Assembly: GCF_013297935.1 (NCBI RefSeq)
Contig: NZ_JAAFIX010000002.1
Coordinates: forward strand, 248,001-312,000
Source of the DNA: Rhodoferax sp.
GTDB lineage: Bacteria > Pseudomonadota > Gammaproteobacteria > Burkholderiales > Burkholderiaceae_C
Direction: 5' to 3'
Length of the DNA: 64,000 nucleotides
Made by a program: the position numbers and the translations under genes. The notes under the pieces are model-generated. The model made no database searches, was not told the origin of the DNA, and was given only the letters and a program-made list of their open reading frames with translations. Shown piece by piece: positions 9,372 through 18,301 of this stretch. The number at the start of each line of letters is the position of its first letter. Positions within the stretch are counted from its first letter, which is position 1.

Positions 9372-10812
9372 GTGGATCGTGGGTTCAAAAGGCCCACGAT
9401 CCACTTCAGAGCATGCCCTGTTGTCTACGTCACAAATCCGGAGCCTAGAGGCTCAAGCGTTAACGCCCGCAGGAAACTCGTCTCTGATGGAAATTGCCGG
9501 ACTGGAGATCGCCAAATGGGTGATAGCTCAAGTGCCGCATGCGGAAACCATCTGGATAGCCTGCGGCCGTGGCAACAATGGGGGCGATGGCATGGAGGCT
9601 GCCATCCACCTTCACGGCTGGGGAAAGAACGTCAAGGTTTCTCTCCTGCCCGGCGAAAGCCAACTCGCCGCCGAATCCTCAAAAGCACGGGACAAGCTGG
9701 CGCGCGCGGGCATCAGCATTCAAGCAGAACCTCCGGCATTCTGGGATGTGTGCGTAGACGCCTTACTTGGCATCGGCTTGCGTTGCGCGCCGTTGGATCC
9801 CTATGGGCGCTGGATAGAACTGATGAACCACCATCACAGCCCTACTCTGGCGGTGGACACACCAAGCGGCTTGAATGCTGACACCGGCTCCACTCCAGGC
9901 AAATGGGTACGTGCCAATGCAACTTTGACCCTGCTCGGACTAAAACCCGGACTTTTCACAGGACAAGGCCGCGATGCTTGCGGGGATATCTGGTTAAACA
10001 ACCTTGGCATCAATTCCACACGTGAATCATTCGCAAGCCTGAATCCGCCTTCGGAGTTGCCGTTCAGGCAACATTCCAGTCACAAAGGTTCTTTTGGGGA
10101 TGTTGGCATCTTGGGCGGTGCCCAGGGCATGGAAGGAGCGGCCGTATTAGCTGCCCGCGCTGCACTCCATGCGGGTGCAGGTCGGGTTTATTTGGCTTGC
10201 TTGCACGGCTCGGAGTTACAAGCCCTCAGCATTCCTAAAGACATCATGCGACGCCAGCCGGAGGCACTTGCGCCAATGGGCCTCACACTGGTTGCGGGCT
10301 GCGGCGGTGGAGAAGAAATAAGCCGCTTCTTACCCAACTGGATTAGACAAGCCGAGCGCTTGGTACTAGACGCCGATGCCCTCAATGCCATCGCACGGGA
10401 GCCCGACTTAGCCCAAATGCTGCCGCATCGCCCACCAGAAACAACCGTATTGACACCTCACCCTCTCGAGGCGGCACGCCTGCTCGGATGTAACACAGCC
10501 GATGTTCAAGCAGACCGAATCCAAGCAGCGCAACGACTGGCGGATGTCTTTCAATGCACGGTGATACTCAAGGGTTCGGGCAGCATCATTGCGGCGCCCG
10601 GTAAAAGACCGCGTGTCAACCCCACTGGAAATGCATTGCTGGCGATTGGGGGTACAGGGGATGTACTCGCGGGCCTGACGGGCACCCTCCTAGGACAGCA
10701 CAGAAGCGCTTGGGACGCGGCCTCCCATGCCTGCTACTTACATGGTGCTTTGGCAGACCGCTGGCCAACAGGCAAGGCCCTGACAGCGAGCAGATTGCTT
10801 GATTCCATGTAA
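9361..10812 (+). CDS. nnr: Bifunctional NAD(P)H-hydrate epimerase / ADP-dependent dehydratase
   Basis: The enzyme repairs damaged nicotinamide cofactors: the N-terminal YjeF domain epimerises R-NAD(P)HX and the C-terminal ribokinase-like domain dehydrates S-NAD(P)HX using ADP. In the 483-residue protein the N-domain motif GRGNNGGDG appears near residue 65 and AVDTPSGLNAD near residue 160. The C-domain opens with HKGSFGDVGILGG and ends with the nucleotide motif GGTGDVLAGLTG. It overlaps the MBL gene by 11 bp in another frame. A hairpin follows its stop. Confidence 0.93.
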   Translation: MNSEWIVGSKGPRSTSEHALLSTSQIRSLEAQALTPAGNSSLMEIAGLEIAKWVIAQVPHAETIWIACGRGNNGGDGMEAAIHLHGWGKNVKVSLLPGESQLAAESSKARDKLARAGISIQAEPPAFWDVCVDALLGIGLRCAPLDPYGRWIELMNHHHSPTLAVDTPSGLNADTGSTPGKWVRANATLTLLGLKPGLFTGQGRDACGDIWLNNLGINSTRESFASLNPPSELPFRQHSSHKGSFGDVGILGGAQGMEGAAVLAARAALHAGAGRVYLACLHGSELQALSIPKDIMRRQPEALAPMGLTLVAGCGGGEEISRFLPNWIRQAERLVLDADALNAIAREPDLAQMLPHRPPETTVLTPHPLEAARLLGCNTADVQADRIQAAQRLADVFQCTVILKGSGSIIAAPGKRPRVNPTGNALLAIGGTGDVLAGLTGTLLGQHRSAWDAASHACYLHGALADRWPTGKALTASRLLDSM

Positions 10813-10867
10813 ATAGAGCTGCAGCCCAATAAATATATGGGCTAGCAGCTCCTATTTTTATAGCAAA
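10811..10867 (-). repeat. Interspersed palindromic repeat, copy A (also a terminator)
   Basis: This is a minus-orientation copy of the window's repeat family (GCTAT start, GAGCTGCTAGCCCA, then TGGGCTGCAGCTC). Arms at 10816-10828 and 10838-10851 pair almost perfectly and are followed by CTATTTTT on the plus strand. It lies between the convergent nnr and rnr genes and probably terminates both. Confidence 0.8.
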
Positions 10868-10871
10868 TAGC

Positions 10872-13139
10872 TTAGCGACGCTTCTTTGCGACTTTCTTCG
10901 CCGAAGTAGCGGATTTCTCTGCAGGACGGCCGGAACGAGACTGCTTCGCTGCCGAACGTTGCTGCCGGACTTTTCCTTTGAACAATGGACTGTGCGTCGC
11001 ATCAGCCTCGGCACGTGCATTGAGCTCGGGCCGACTTGATTTCTGATCCCGGGCTCCACCTTTTTCAGAGGCTGCCCTTACTGGCGTGCCATGCCCTTCC
11101 TGAACCAAGCGGAAGTCGATTTTTCGTCCATCGAGGTCAACCCGACTCACCTGAATACGGACTCGCGTGCCAATGGCATAACGTATTCCCGTGCGCTCGC
11201 CCCGGAGCTCCTGCCGAGCTTCATCAAACCGGAAGTACTCTCCGCCCAGTTCAGTGATGTGAACCAAGCCTTCGACATACATCGCATCAAGAGTCACAAA
11301 TAGTCCAAAGGTCGTCGCTGATGACACGACGCCGGAATACTCCTCACCCAAGTGCTCCCGCATGTATTTGCACTTCAGCCAAGCCTCCACGTCACGGCTG
11401 GCTTCATCAGCACGACGTTCATTCGCACTGCAATGCAAGCCCGCGGCCTGCCACGCAGTTCCCTCCGCTGTAAGCTTCTTGGGTTTCGTCGCCGGATTGT
11501 CAACGCGGGAAGCCAGATTCTTTTCAAGTCGACGGGCCAGTTTGGCATGCGCCTCTCCGGGGGTTGGCAATACCGGTAGCTGGTACTTCGCCTTGGCGAG
11601 GATCGCCTTAATCACCCGGTGCACCAGCAAATCAGGGTACCGCCGTATCGGACTCGTAAAGTGCGTGTAGGCGTCAAATGCCAACCCGAAGTGACCGCTA
11701 TTCACAGGCGTGTAGATGGCCTGCGACATGGACCGCAGCAGCATGGAGTGAATTTGCTGCGCATCAGGCCGGTCTTTGGTGGCTTCGGCTATCGCTTGGA
11801 ACTCTCCGGGCGCAGGCTTATCACTGATCGAGAGCCCGATTCCGCTAACCTTCAAATAGTTTCGCAGTGTTTCTTGCTTTTCCGGAGTAGGACCTTCATG
11901 CACCCGGAACAGTCCCTGGTGCTTATTCTGGGCAATGAAATCTGCGCTGCATACGTTGGCCGCCAACATGGCCTCTTCAATCAAGCGGTGTGCCGTATTT
12001 CGTGTACGCGGCACGATTTTCTCGATGCGCCCGTTTTCGTCACAAACGATTTGTGTTTCAGTCGTCTCAAAATCCACAGCACCACGCTTGTGGCGCGACT
12101 TCAGGAGGGCTTGATAGACGCCGTGCAAATCCAATAAGTGGGGCACCAATTCTTTGCGCTTGCTGGCCTCAGGTCCCCGCGTATTGCCCAAAATAGCAGC
12201 AACTTCGGTGTAAGTAAACCGGGCATGACTCCACATTACCGCCGGATAGAACTGATAGGCATCGACCTGACCATCTGCCGTCACAAACATGTCGCACACC
12301 ATGCACAAGCGTTCGACCTCAGGATTCAGCGAGCACAAGCCGTTGGACAACTTCTCAGGCAGCATCGGAATGACACGACGCGGAAAATACACACTGGTCG
12401 CGCGGTCGTAAGCGTCTACATCAATAGCATTTCCGGTTTCAACGTAGTGACTGACATCTGCAATAGCAACCAATAACCGCCACCCTTTGACCGCTGTTTT
12501 ACCGCGGCCCTTGGTTGCAGGCTCACAGTAGACCGCATCATCAAAGTCGCGAGCATCCTCTCCGTCGATCGTGACCAATGGCACATCTGTTAAGTCGATG
12601 CGTTGCAATTTATCTTGTGGCCGCACCTTGTCCGGCAAGGTGCGCGCCAAAGCAACGCACGCATCAGAGAACTCGTGAGGCACGCTGTACTTGCGAACCG
12701 CGATCTCGATCTCCATGCCGGGGTCATCAACCTCTCCGAGCACTTCCTTGATGCGCCCCACAGGCTGCCCAAAAAGTGCGGGGGGCTCAATCAACTCAAC
12801 GACCACTACCTGCCCGGGCTTCGCCACACTGGTGGCGCCCTTGGGAATCAAAACGTCTTGGCCGTAACGCTTGTCCTCCGGAGCTACTAGCCAGACGCCA
12901 CTCTCCTGAAGCAAGCGGCCAATAATCGGCTGCTTCGATCGCTCTGTGATTTCCACCACGCGGCCCTCGGGACGGCCCTTCCTGTCACTGCGGACAATAC
13001 GCACCTTGACGCGGTCTTTGTGCAGCACTGCACGCATCTCATTGGGGGGAAGATAAATGTCAGCGGCACCGTCATCGCGGGACACGAAACCGTGTCCATC
13101 CCGATGCCCTTGAACAATTCCTTCAACTTCTTCCAGCAA
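10872..13139 (-). CDS. rnr: Ribonuclease R
   Basis: This is a processive 3'-5' exoribonuclease that degrades structured RNA. Two N-terminal cold-shock-type OB domains begin at EEVEGIVQGHRDGHGF. The RNB domain follows, with DGEDARDFDDAV (catalytic Asp cluster) and PRRVIPMLPEKLSNGLCSL. After it come an S1 domain (YSGVVSSATTFGLFV) and a Lys/Arg-rich tail. The open frame extends further upstream, but that part overlaps tRNA-Leu, so it is not coding. TTG at 13139 is the best in-frame start; the next ATG, at 13037, would cut the first OB domain. With about 755 residues it lacks the winged-helix N-terminus found in E. coli RNase R. Start position uncertain. Confidence 0.9.
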   Translation of the reverse strand: MLEEVEGIVQGHRDGHGFVSRDDGAADIYLPPNEMRAVLHKDRVKVRIVRSDRKGRPEGRVVEITERSKQPIIGRLLQESGVWLVAPEDKRYGQDVLIPKGATSVAKPGQVVVVELIEPPALFGQPVGRIKEVLGEVDDPGMEIEIAVRKYSVPHEFSDACVALARTLPDKVRPQDKLQRIDLTDVPLVTIDGEDARDFDDAVYCEPATKGRGKTAVKGWRLLVAIADVSHYVETGNAIDVDAYDRATSVYFPRRVIPMLPEKLSNGLCSLNPEVERLCMVCDMFVTADGQVDAYQFYPAVMWSHARFTYTEVAAILGNTRGPEASKRKELVPHLLDLHGVYQALLKSRHKRGAVDFETTETQIVCDENGRIEKIVPRTRNTAHRLIEEAMLAANVCSADFIAQNKHQGLFRVHEGPTPEKQETLRNYLKVSGIGLSISDKPAPGEFQAIAEATKDRPDAQQIHSMLLRSMSQAIYTPVNSGHFGLAFDAYTHFTSPIRRYPDLLVHRVIKAILAKAKYQLPVLPTPGEAHAKLARRLEKNLASRVDNPATKPKKLTAEGTAWQAAGLHCSANERRADEASRDVEAWLKCKYMREHLGEEYSGVVSSATTFGLFVTLDAMYVEGLVHITELGGEYFRFDEARQELRGERTGIRYAIGTRVRIQVSRVDLDGRKIDFRLVQEGHGTPVRAASEKGGARDQKSSRPELNARAEADATHSPLFKGKVRQQRSAAKQSRSGRPAEKSATSAKKVAKKRR

Positions 13140-13143
13140 TCCG

Positions 13144-13171
13144 CTGTTTTGGCCTAAATGTTTGATATACT
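13144..13171 (+). promoter_or_regulatory. Promoter candidate for tRNA-Leu
   Basis: TATACT at 13166-13171 lies 17 bp before the mature 5' end of tRNA-Leu, with a weak CTGTTT -35 candidate at 13144 (16-bp spacer). The same short interval must also carry initiation signals for the divergent rnr gene. Confidence 0.5.
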
Positions 13172-13188
13172 TCTCTCTTTCCTGAGAT

Positions 13189-13273
<85 letters not shown>

Positions 13274-13294
13274 ACAATGGTAATGTAGATAATG

Positions 13295-13326
13295 AAAAGC
13301 CGCTGTGAAAACAGCGGCTTTTTTTT
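13295..13326 (+). terminator. Intrinsic terminator after tRNA-Leu
   Basis: A perfect stem AAAAGCCGCTGT / ACAGCGGCTTTT with a GAAA tetraloop is followed by a run of T. It ends the tRNA-Leu transcript. The A-rich left flank would also allow it to work in the opposite direction downstream of rimO. Confidence 0.9.
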
Positions 13327-13380
13327 GCCTGTGTGATTGAAGCCACTGCGAACTCTTCAGCATCGCAGCGGCAATAAAAT

Positions 13381-14784
13381 TTATATAGGAAGAGCGACTA
13401 GGTCGTGCCCTTGCGCACTGACTATGCGGGCTTTGGTGAACTCACCGACCTTCAGCGTCTTGCTGATTTTCTCGGGCGGCAACAGCCTGACAACGCCATC
13501 AATCTCAGGCGCATCCGCATAACTCCGACCCACGCCCCCTTTGCGGCCCAACGCTGGCGCCGAATCAACCAACACCTGCATTACAGAACCCACACGACGC
13601 TGCAAACGCGCAGCAGAGACTTCCTCTGCCACTTGCATAAAGCGTGCGCGCCGCTCTTCGCGAACCTCTACCGGCAACATACCCGGCAATTCATTGGCCG
13701 TAGCCCCACCAACTGCGCTATACGCAAAACAGCCGGCGCGATCGATCTGGGCCTCACGGACAAAGTCAAGCAAGTGCTCAAACTCCGCTTCGGTTTCGCC
13801 CGGGAATCCCGCAATAAACGTACTCCGCACAACAAGCTCCGGACAAGCTTCACGCCACTGCTGCAAGCGCTCGAGGTTCTTCTCACCACTCGCAGGACGC
13901 TTCATGCGACGCAATACATCAGGGTGGCTGTGCTGCAGGGGCACGTCTAAATAAGGAAGCACCCGACCAGTCGCCATCAAAGGCACCACCTCATCCACAC
14001 TTGGATAGGGATACACATAGTGCAACCGCACCCACGCCCCATAGGGCTCCGCAATATTCCCGAGTGACTGCACCAACTCCAGCATCCGGGTCTTCACAGG
14101 CTTGCCGTCCCAAAAGCCCGTGCGGTATTTCACATCCACGCCATAAGCAGATGTATCTTGGCTGATAACCAACAGCTCTTTCACGCCGCCTTCAAACAGT
14201 GCCCGAGCTTCACTCAGCACATCCCCGATGGGGCGAGACACCAAATTTCCGCGCATGCTGGGGATGATGCAAAACGTGCAGCGGTGGTTGCAGCCTTCGC
14301 TGATTTTCAAATACGCGTAATGACGTGGCGTCAACTTGACACCAGCCACACCAAAGGATTGCGGCACCAAATCCAGGAATGGGTCGTGCGGTTTAGGTAG
14401 ATTCAAATGCACCGCATCCATCACCTCTTGGGTCGCATGGGGCCCGGTCACAGCCAGCACCTTTGGGTGCATTTGGCGCACCATGTTTTCACCACCATCG
14501 GTAGTCTTGGCACCAAGACAGCCCGTGACGATGACGCGGCCATTTTCAGCCAGCGCCTCCCCAATAGTGTCCAGACTTTCTTTCACCGCATCATCAATAA
14601 AACCGCAGGTATTGACGATCACCAAGTCCGCACCCTGGAATGTTTTGGATGTCTGGTAACCCTCGGCGCTTAACTGCGTCAGGATGAGTTCAGAGTCTGT
14701 CAATGCTTTAGGGCAACCCAAACTTACGAAACCGACCTTTGGCGCAGCAGAGGTAGCAGGAAGAGGATTCAAAATTTCAGTCAT
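13381..14784 (-). CDS. rimO: Ribosomal protein S12 methylthiotransferase
   Basis: This radical-SAM enzyme adds a methylthio group to an Asp of ribosomal protein S12. The 467-residue protein has an N-terminal UPF0004 domain ([15 protein letters not shown], three conserved Cys), the radical-SAM motif CNHRCTFC (CxxxCxxC) near residue 170, and a C-terminal TRAM domain. [18 protein letters not shown] distinguishes it from MiaB only in part; the [11 protein letters not shown] start favours RimO. The ATG at 14784 begins MTEILNPL; an upstream in-frame extension is not needed. It lies 45 bp downstream of phaR. Confidence 0.93.
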   Translation of the reverse strand: MTEILNPLPATSAAPKVGFVSLGCPKALTDSELILTQLSAEGYQTSKTFQGADLVIVNTCGFIDDAVKESLDTIGEALAENGRVIVTGCLGAKTTDGGENMVRQMHPKVLAVTGPHATQEVMDAVHLNLPKPHDPFLDLVPQSFGVAGVKLTPRHYAYLKISEGCNHRCTFCIIPSMRGNLVSRPIGDVLSEARALFEGGVKELLVISQDTSAYGVDVKYRTGFWDGKPVKTRMLELVQSLGNIAEPYGAWVRLHYVYPYPSVDEVVPLMATGRVLPYLDVPLQHSHPDVLRRMKRPASGEKNLERLQQWREACPELVVRSTFIAGFPGETEAEFEHLLDFVREAQIDRAGCFAYSAVGGATANELPGMLPVEVREERRARFMQVAEEVSAARLQRRVGSVMQVLVDSAPALGRKGGVGRSYADAPEIDGVVRLLPPEKISKTLKVGEFTKARIVSAQGHDLVALPI

Positions 14785-14829
14785 AGTGTGAAGTTCCAGA
14801 GTCCGCCCCTCAAACACCCGCCAGCTAGC

Positions 14830-15279
14830 TCATCGCTTGATGCCGAAGGTGCCGAGAAACTGCTCGGTTTGTTTTTGCATGTGTTCCTGCATTTGCTGGA
14901 ACATGTTGTTACCCATAACGCCCTGCACCATCGGAGCCTGCAAGTCCATGAGCGCTTGCATGTTTTTCTCAAGATAACCGCCCATCATTCCCTGCATAGC
15001 GTGGCCATAGAAGCGAATGATGTTGGACAAAACCGGCGCCGTAAACATGGGTGAACCATTCGCCTCTTCTTCCAGAATAATCTGCAACAAGATACTACGG
15101 GTGAGATCCTCGCCTGACTTCGCGTCTACCACCGCAAAAGTCTCGCTATCCATCACGAGTTGCTTGATTTCAGCCAAGGTGATGTAGGTCGACGTATCCG
15201 TATCGTACAGGCGCCGATTAGGGTATTTCTTGATGACCCGCTGAGCAGTCTTATTATCTTTCGAGGAGGTTTTTTGCAT
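14830..15279 (-). CDS. phaR: Polyhydroxyalkanoate synthesis repressor PhaR
   Basis: This DNA- and PHA-binding repressor controls phasin and PHA genes. The N-terminal domain RVIKKYPNRRLYDTDTSTYITL (split here by family blocks near residues 14-35) is the diagnostic PHB_acc_N region. The PHB_acc domain around residues 65-110 follows (SILLQIILEEE, IIRFYGHAM). A Gln/Met-rich tail with repeated MQ/MQE is typical. With 149 residues it is shorter than the Ralstonia protein (about 183). A 17-bp palindrome lies 37 bp upstream. It is followed by rimO on the same strand. Confidence 0.92.
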   Translation of the reverse strand: MQKTSSKDNKTAQRVIKKYPNRRLYDTDTSTYITLAEIKQLVMDSETFAVVDAKSGEDLTRSILLQIILEEEANGSPMFTAPVLSNIIRFYGHAMQGMMGGYLEKNMQALMDLQAPMVQGVMGNNMFQQMQEHMQKQTEQFLGTFGIKR

Positions 15280-15315
15280 GTCGATCGCTCTGCACTAGGT
15301 GTGTGAGCCAAGTTA

Positions 15316-15332
15316 GTGTTGCACTGCAACAC
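15316..15332. promoter_or_regulatory. 17-bp perfect palindrome, candidate PhaR operator
   Basis: GTGTTGCA-C-TGCAACAC is an exact 8-1-8 palindrome upstream of phaR. TGC/GCA-rich dyads are the known type of PhaR target, so autoregulation is the likely role. The assignment is inference. Confidence 0.65.
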
Positions 15333-15398
15333 ATTCTAGAGAGAGACCGTCTGACGCTAACCTAGGATTACCCTAGCTGAGGCCGGATCGGAAAATGT

Positions 15399-15475
15399 TG
15401 GTAGGCGCAATTGGACTCGAACCAACGACCCCCACCATGTCAAGGTGGTGCTCTAACCAGCTGAGCTATGCGCCT
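15399..15475 (-). tRNA. tRNA-Val (GAC)
   Basis: A complete 77-nt tRNA on the minus strand. The acceptor arms AGGCGCA and TGCGCCT pair, with discriminator A and encoded CCA. The anticodon stem CCACC/GGTGG holds loop TTGACAT, giving anticodon GAC (valine). The T-loop TTCGAGT is intact. It stands alone between phaR and a short-chain dehydrogenase. Confidence 0.97.
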
Positions 15476-15572
15476 ACATTTATCCGAGAGGCCGAAGTAT
15501 AGCAGCATAAAAATGTGCTTTTCCCGAAACACATTGAAAAAGTTCAAATAGATAAAAACTTAGCTAAGCCAT

Positions 15573-15598
15573 AATTGACGTTTACGTAAACGTCAATT
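15573..15598. promoter_or_regulatory. 26-bp perfect palindrome upstream of short-chain dehydrogenase
   Basis: Two 13-bp half-sites built on AATTGACGTTTAC form an exact dyad centred at 15585/15586, 24 bp before the GTG start of the next gene. The ACGT-rich core resembles operators of LiuR-type regulators of branched-chain amino-acid and acyl-CoA catabolism. The regulator is not encoded nearby. Confidence 0.75.
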
Positions 15599-15622
15599 TA
15601 GCAACCTTACAAGGAGTAGCAC

Positions 15623-16381
15623 GTGGAAATTGCAGGCAAAGTCTTTATCGTTACCGGCGGCGCATCGGGCTTGGGGGAAGGTACTGCCCGCATGCTTGCT
15701 GCCAAAGGCGGCAAGGTGGTAATCGCCGACATGCAGTCCGACAAAGGAGCTGTCATCGCCCAAGAAATTGGTGGCGCTTTCGTCAAATGCGATGTCAGCA
15801 ATGAACTCGATGGCCAGGCAGTCGTCGCCAAGGCAGTCTCTATGGGCAAGCTGATGGGGTTGGTGAATTGCGCCGGCATCGCACCTGCCGAAAAAACAGT
15901 CGGGAAAAACGGTGCCCATGCCTTGGCTTCATTTAACAAAACCATCACCGTTAACTTAATCGGTAGCTTCAACATGATCCGCCTGGCTGCCGAAGCCATG
16001 AGCAAAAATGAAGCAGAAGCCACCGGTGAGCGCGGCGTCATGATTTCCACTGCATCAGTTGCGGCCTACGACGGCCAGATTGGCCAAGCTGCGTACAGCG
16101 CTTCAAAAGGTGGTGTGGTGGGCATGACACTACCTATCGCCCGGGACCTGGCGCGCAATGGCATCCGCAACATGACGATTGCACCCGGCATTTTCGGGAC
16201 TCCGATGCTTTTTAGCATGCCCCAGGAAGTGCAAGACGCACTGGCCGCTGGTGTCCCCTTCCCTTCCCGCTTGGGTACACCGCAAGACTACGCCAAGTTG
16301 GCAGTTCATATTTTCGAGAACGACATGCTGAACGGGGAAGTCATACGACTGGATGGTGCAATCCGGCTCGCTCCAAAGTAA
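15623..16381 (+). CDS. Short-chain dehydrogenase, 3-hydroxyacyl-CoA dehydrogenase type 2-like
   Basis: The 252-residue Rossmann-fold oxidoreductase has the cofactor motif [10 protein letters not shown] near residue 12, the NCAG motif near residue 89, and the catalytic YSASK motif near residue 160. [13 protein letters not shown] is typical of the HSD10/type II 3-hydroxyacyl-CoA dehydrogenases, which oxidise short or branched 3-hydroxyacyl-CoAs with NAD. This points to isoleucine or fatty-acid breakdown. The GTG start at 15623 follows AAGGAG. The exact upstream palindrome implies tight repression. Confidence 0.88.
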   Translation: MEIAGKVFIVTGGASGLGEGTARMLAAKGGKVVIADMQSDKGAVIAQEIGGAFVKCDVSNELDGQAVVAKAVSMGKLMGLVNCAGIAPAEKTVGKNGAHALASFNKTITVNLIGSFNMIRLAAEAMSKNEAEATGERGVMISTASVAAYDGQIGQAAYSASKGGVVGMTLPIARDLARNGIRNMTIAPGIFGTPMLFSMPQEVQDALAAGVPFPSRLGTPQDYAKLAVHIFENDMLNGEVIRLDGAIRLAPK

Positions 16382-16427
16382 AAAATCCACCGCTTACGAC
16401 GCGGGTGCAGTGCACATGCGCTGCACC

Positions 16428-17321
16428 TCAGCCGTGGGCCCAAATTGAAGCGACCATGCCCAGCACAAAAATACAAGCAGCCCACCACTGCAGTGGTTGC
16501 AGCCAATCTCGATAGACGAGAAAAGCATAAAACAACGCGAACAGTGTCTCTGACACAATCAATTGGCCACAGAGGCTTGCACTTAAGCGGCGACTTGCAA
16601 AGTTCCAAAGCATGGTTGCAGCCCAAGCAGAACCAACACCCGTCAAAACGCAAACCGTGGCATACCGAGCGATGTCGGGATGGCTCAAAAGCACCTGCGC
16701 GCTGGTCCCCATGAACATCCAGTGTACTGCGGCCGCACCGCCTGCGCCCACCCCTACCCAGCTGGTCCAATCGAGCAAGCGAACCTCCCGGTGGCGCTTA
16801 AGCCACGCGGAATTCAATACCGCAAAGACCACCCAGCACCCCATGGCGAGTAAGCCGTACAAGACACCACGCCAAAACACTCGGTCATTAGAGTGCGCAC
16901 CGTCTGCAGTTGGGTCATCTGCGTTCATCATGAGCACCACACCGGAAAGCGTCAGCGCCAAGCCCGGCAAAAGACGCCGCCACTCAAGCCCCGCAGGCTT
17001 TCCGAGCAACATTACCCATACGGGGACCGTGCCGATAATCATGGTGGGCACCTCCACACCGGCATCGCGGATGGCATATACCAGTAGAAGGTAGTAGCCG
17101 GTAAAACCCAACACACTGAGTAGGGCAGCGGCACCCGCTTGGCGCCATGTCGGCGTCCGGGAGCGCCCTTGAAGACAACCAACCCCGACGATCAATACCG
17201 AAGCTCCACCGAAAATTAAAAATCGTCCTGCAGCCAAGTCCACGGGCAGCAAGCCAGGCACCAATGCCGGCGCAACGAAAACCAAGCCCCATAGAGCTCA
17301 CGCAGCCAGCCCGGCCAGCAC
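16428..17321 (-). pseudogene. EamA/DMT-family transporter with in-frame TGA in first helix
   Basis: The frame from 17285 down encodes about 285 residues with the alternating hydrophobic helices of drug/metabolite transporters (VEVPTMIIGTVPVWVMLL, then the second EamA repeat). It lacks a proper start: TM1 opens abruptly with LVFVAPALVPG. Upstream in the same frame are codons for VLAGLAA, then TGA at 17298-17300, then ALWGLVFVAP. This matches the usual EamA beginning with a stop where a residue such as Cys (TGC) is expected. Either the gene is inactivated, or the base is an error, or translation restarts at TTG 17285 with a clipped TM1. The substrate is unknown. Confidence 0.7.
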
Positions 17322-17381
17322 TCCGCTCAGCAAAACATCACCGAACTCTCACGCAAAATTCCGACCCGAAACATATACAGC

Positions 17382-18164
17382 TCAAACTCCAAAACCGTCG
17401 TCTGCGGCAATGACCGCGCCATTGATAAAGTGGCTCTGATCCGAACAAAGGGTCACCAGAATAGCGTCGAGGTCCTGGGGGTGACCGATCCGTTTGCGCG
17501 GGAGCATCTGCACCAACTTCGCGCCCGCATCGGTATGCCAGTGTTCGTGGTTAATCTCTGTGTCGATGTAGCCGGGGCAAAGGGCATTCACGTTAATACC
17601 GAACTTACCCCACTCTGCCGCCTGTGCCTTAGTCATCTGAATGACCGCCGCTTTGCTCATGCAATACACACCAATTTGCGGGAGCACCCTTAACCCGGCC
17701 ATGGACGCGATATTGACAATGCGCCCGCCCGTATAACTGCCGGGTGCTGCGCCCTTGGCGCGCGCAATCATGCGCTTTCCGACCTCCTGCGCCACAAAGA
17801 AGGCACCTTTGACATTGGTGTCGAAAATAAAGTCAAAGTCTTCGGGCGCCACATCCTGCAAGCGCTGCGTAGCGCTCACACCCGAGTTGTTGATGAGGAT
17901 GTCGATAGAGCCGACCTCGGTCTCCGCATGGGCCACCGCGGACTTGATCGAATCGTGGTCCGCCACATCCAACTCGATAACATGGGCATCGCCGCCCTGC
18001 CCCTCGATCTGGGCCCGCAAGTCTTTGAGCTTGTCGATGCGTCGACTGGCCAGCACGACTGCAGCACCGGCTGCCGACAGGGTGCGGGCAAACTGCGCCC
18101 CGAGCCCGCTTGAGGCACCGGTAATGAACGCGATGCGGCCCGATAGGTCAATGCTGTAAGCCAT
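17382..18164 (-). CDS. Short-chain dehydrogenase/reductase
   Basis: The 260-residue protein has the NAD(P) motif TGASSGLGAQ (residues 15-24), an Arg pair after strand 2 (ASRRID) that favours NADP, the NNSG motif near residue 91, and catalytic Ser (IASMAG) and Tyr-x-x-x-Lys (YCMSKAA). The C-terminal PGYIDTEIN region is typical of classical SDRs. The precise substrate is unknown. It is divergent from the ETF-QO gene, with a shared TetR-like operator in between, which suggests a role in acyl-CoA or lipid catabolism. Confidence 0.88.
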   Translation of the reverse strand: MAYSIDLSGRIAFITGASSGLGAQFARTLSAAGAAVVLASRRIDKLKDLRAQIEGQGGDAHVIELDVADHDSIKSAVAHAETEVGSIDILINNSGVSATQRLQDVAPEDFDFIFDTNVKGAFFVAQEVGKRMIARAKGAAPGSYTGGRIVNIASMAGLRVLPQIGVYCMSKAAVIQMTKAQAAEWGKFGINVNALCPGYIDTEINHEHWHTDAGAKLVQMLPRKRIGHPQDLDAILVTLCSDQSHFINGAVIAADDGFGV

Positions 18165-18184
18165 TTAGAGTCCCTTCACAAATT

Positions 18185-18208
18185 AAAAAAGAACGGTCGT
18201 TCTTTTTT
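18185..18208. promoter_or_regulatory. TetR-type operator in divergent promoter region
   Basis: Two exact 11-bp arms, AAAAAAGAACG and CGTTCTTTTTT, flank a GT centre. The position between the divergent SDR (start 18164) and ETF-QO (start 18302) genes would allow one regulator to control both. The AACGNNCGTT core resembles TetR-family fatty-acid regulators. This is inference. Confidence 0.65.
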
Positions 18209-18301
18209 ATAAAATCAGCGAATAAAATCTGCCGGCGGCAACGTACGGACTTTGCGCGTACGCTCACTCAAAAGACCATCCATTATCAAGCGAGACACCC
18301 C

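Noticed and set aside
17298..17300. TGA as a selenocysteine codon in the EamA gene
   Set aside because: EamA transporters are not selenoproteins and no SECIS-like hairpin is visible right after it. Mutation or sequencing error is simpler.
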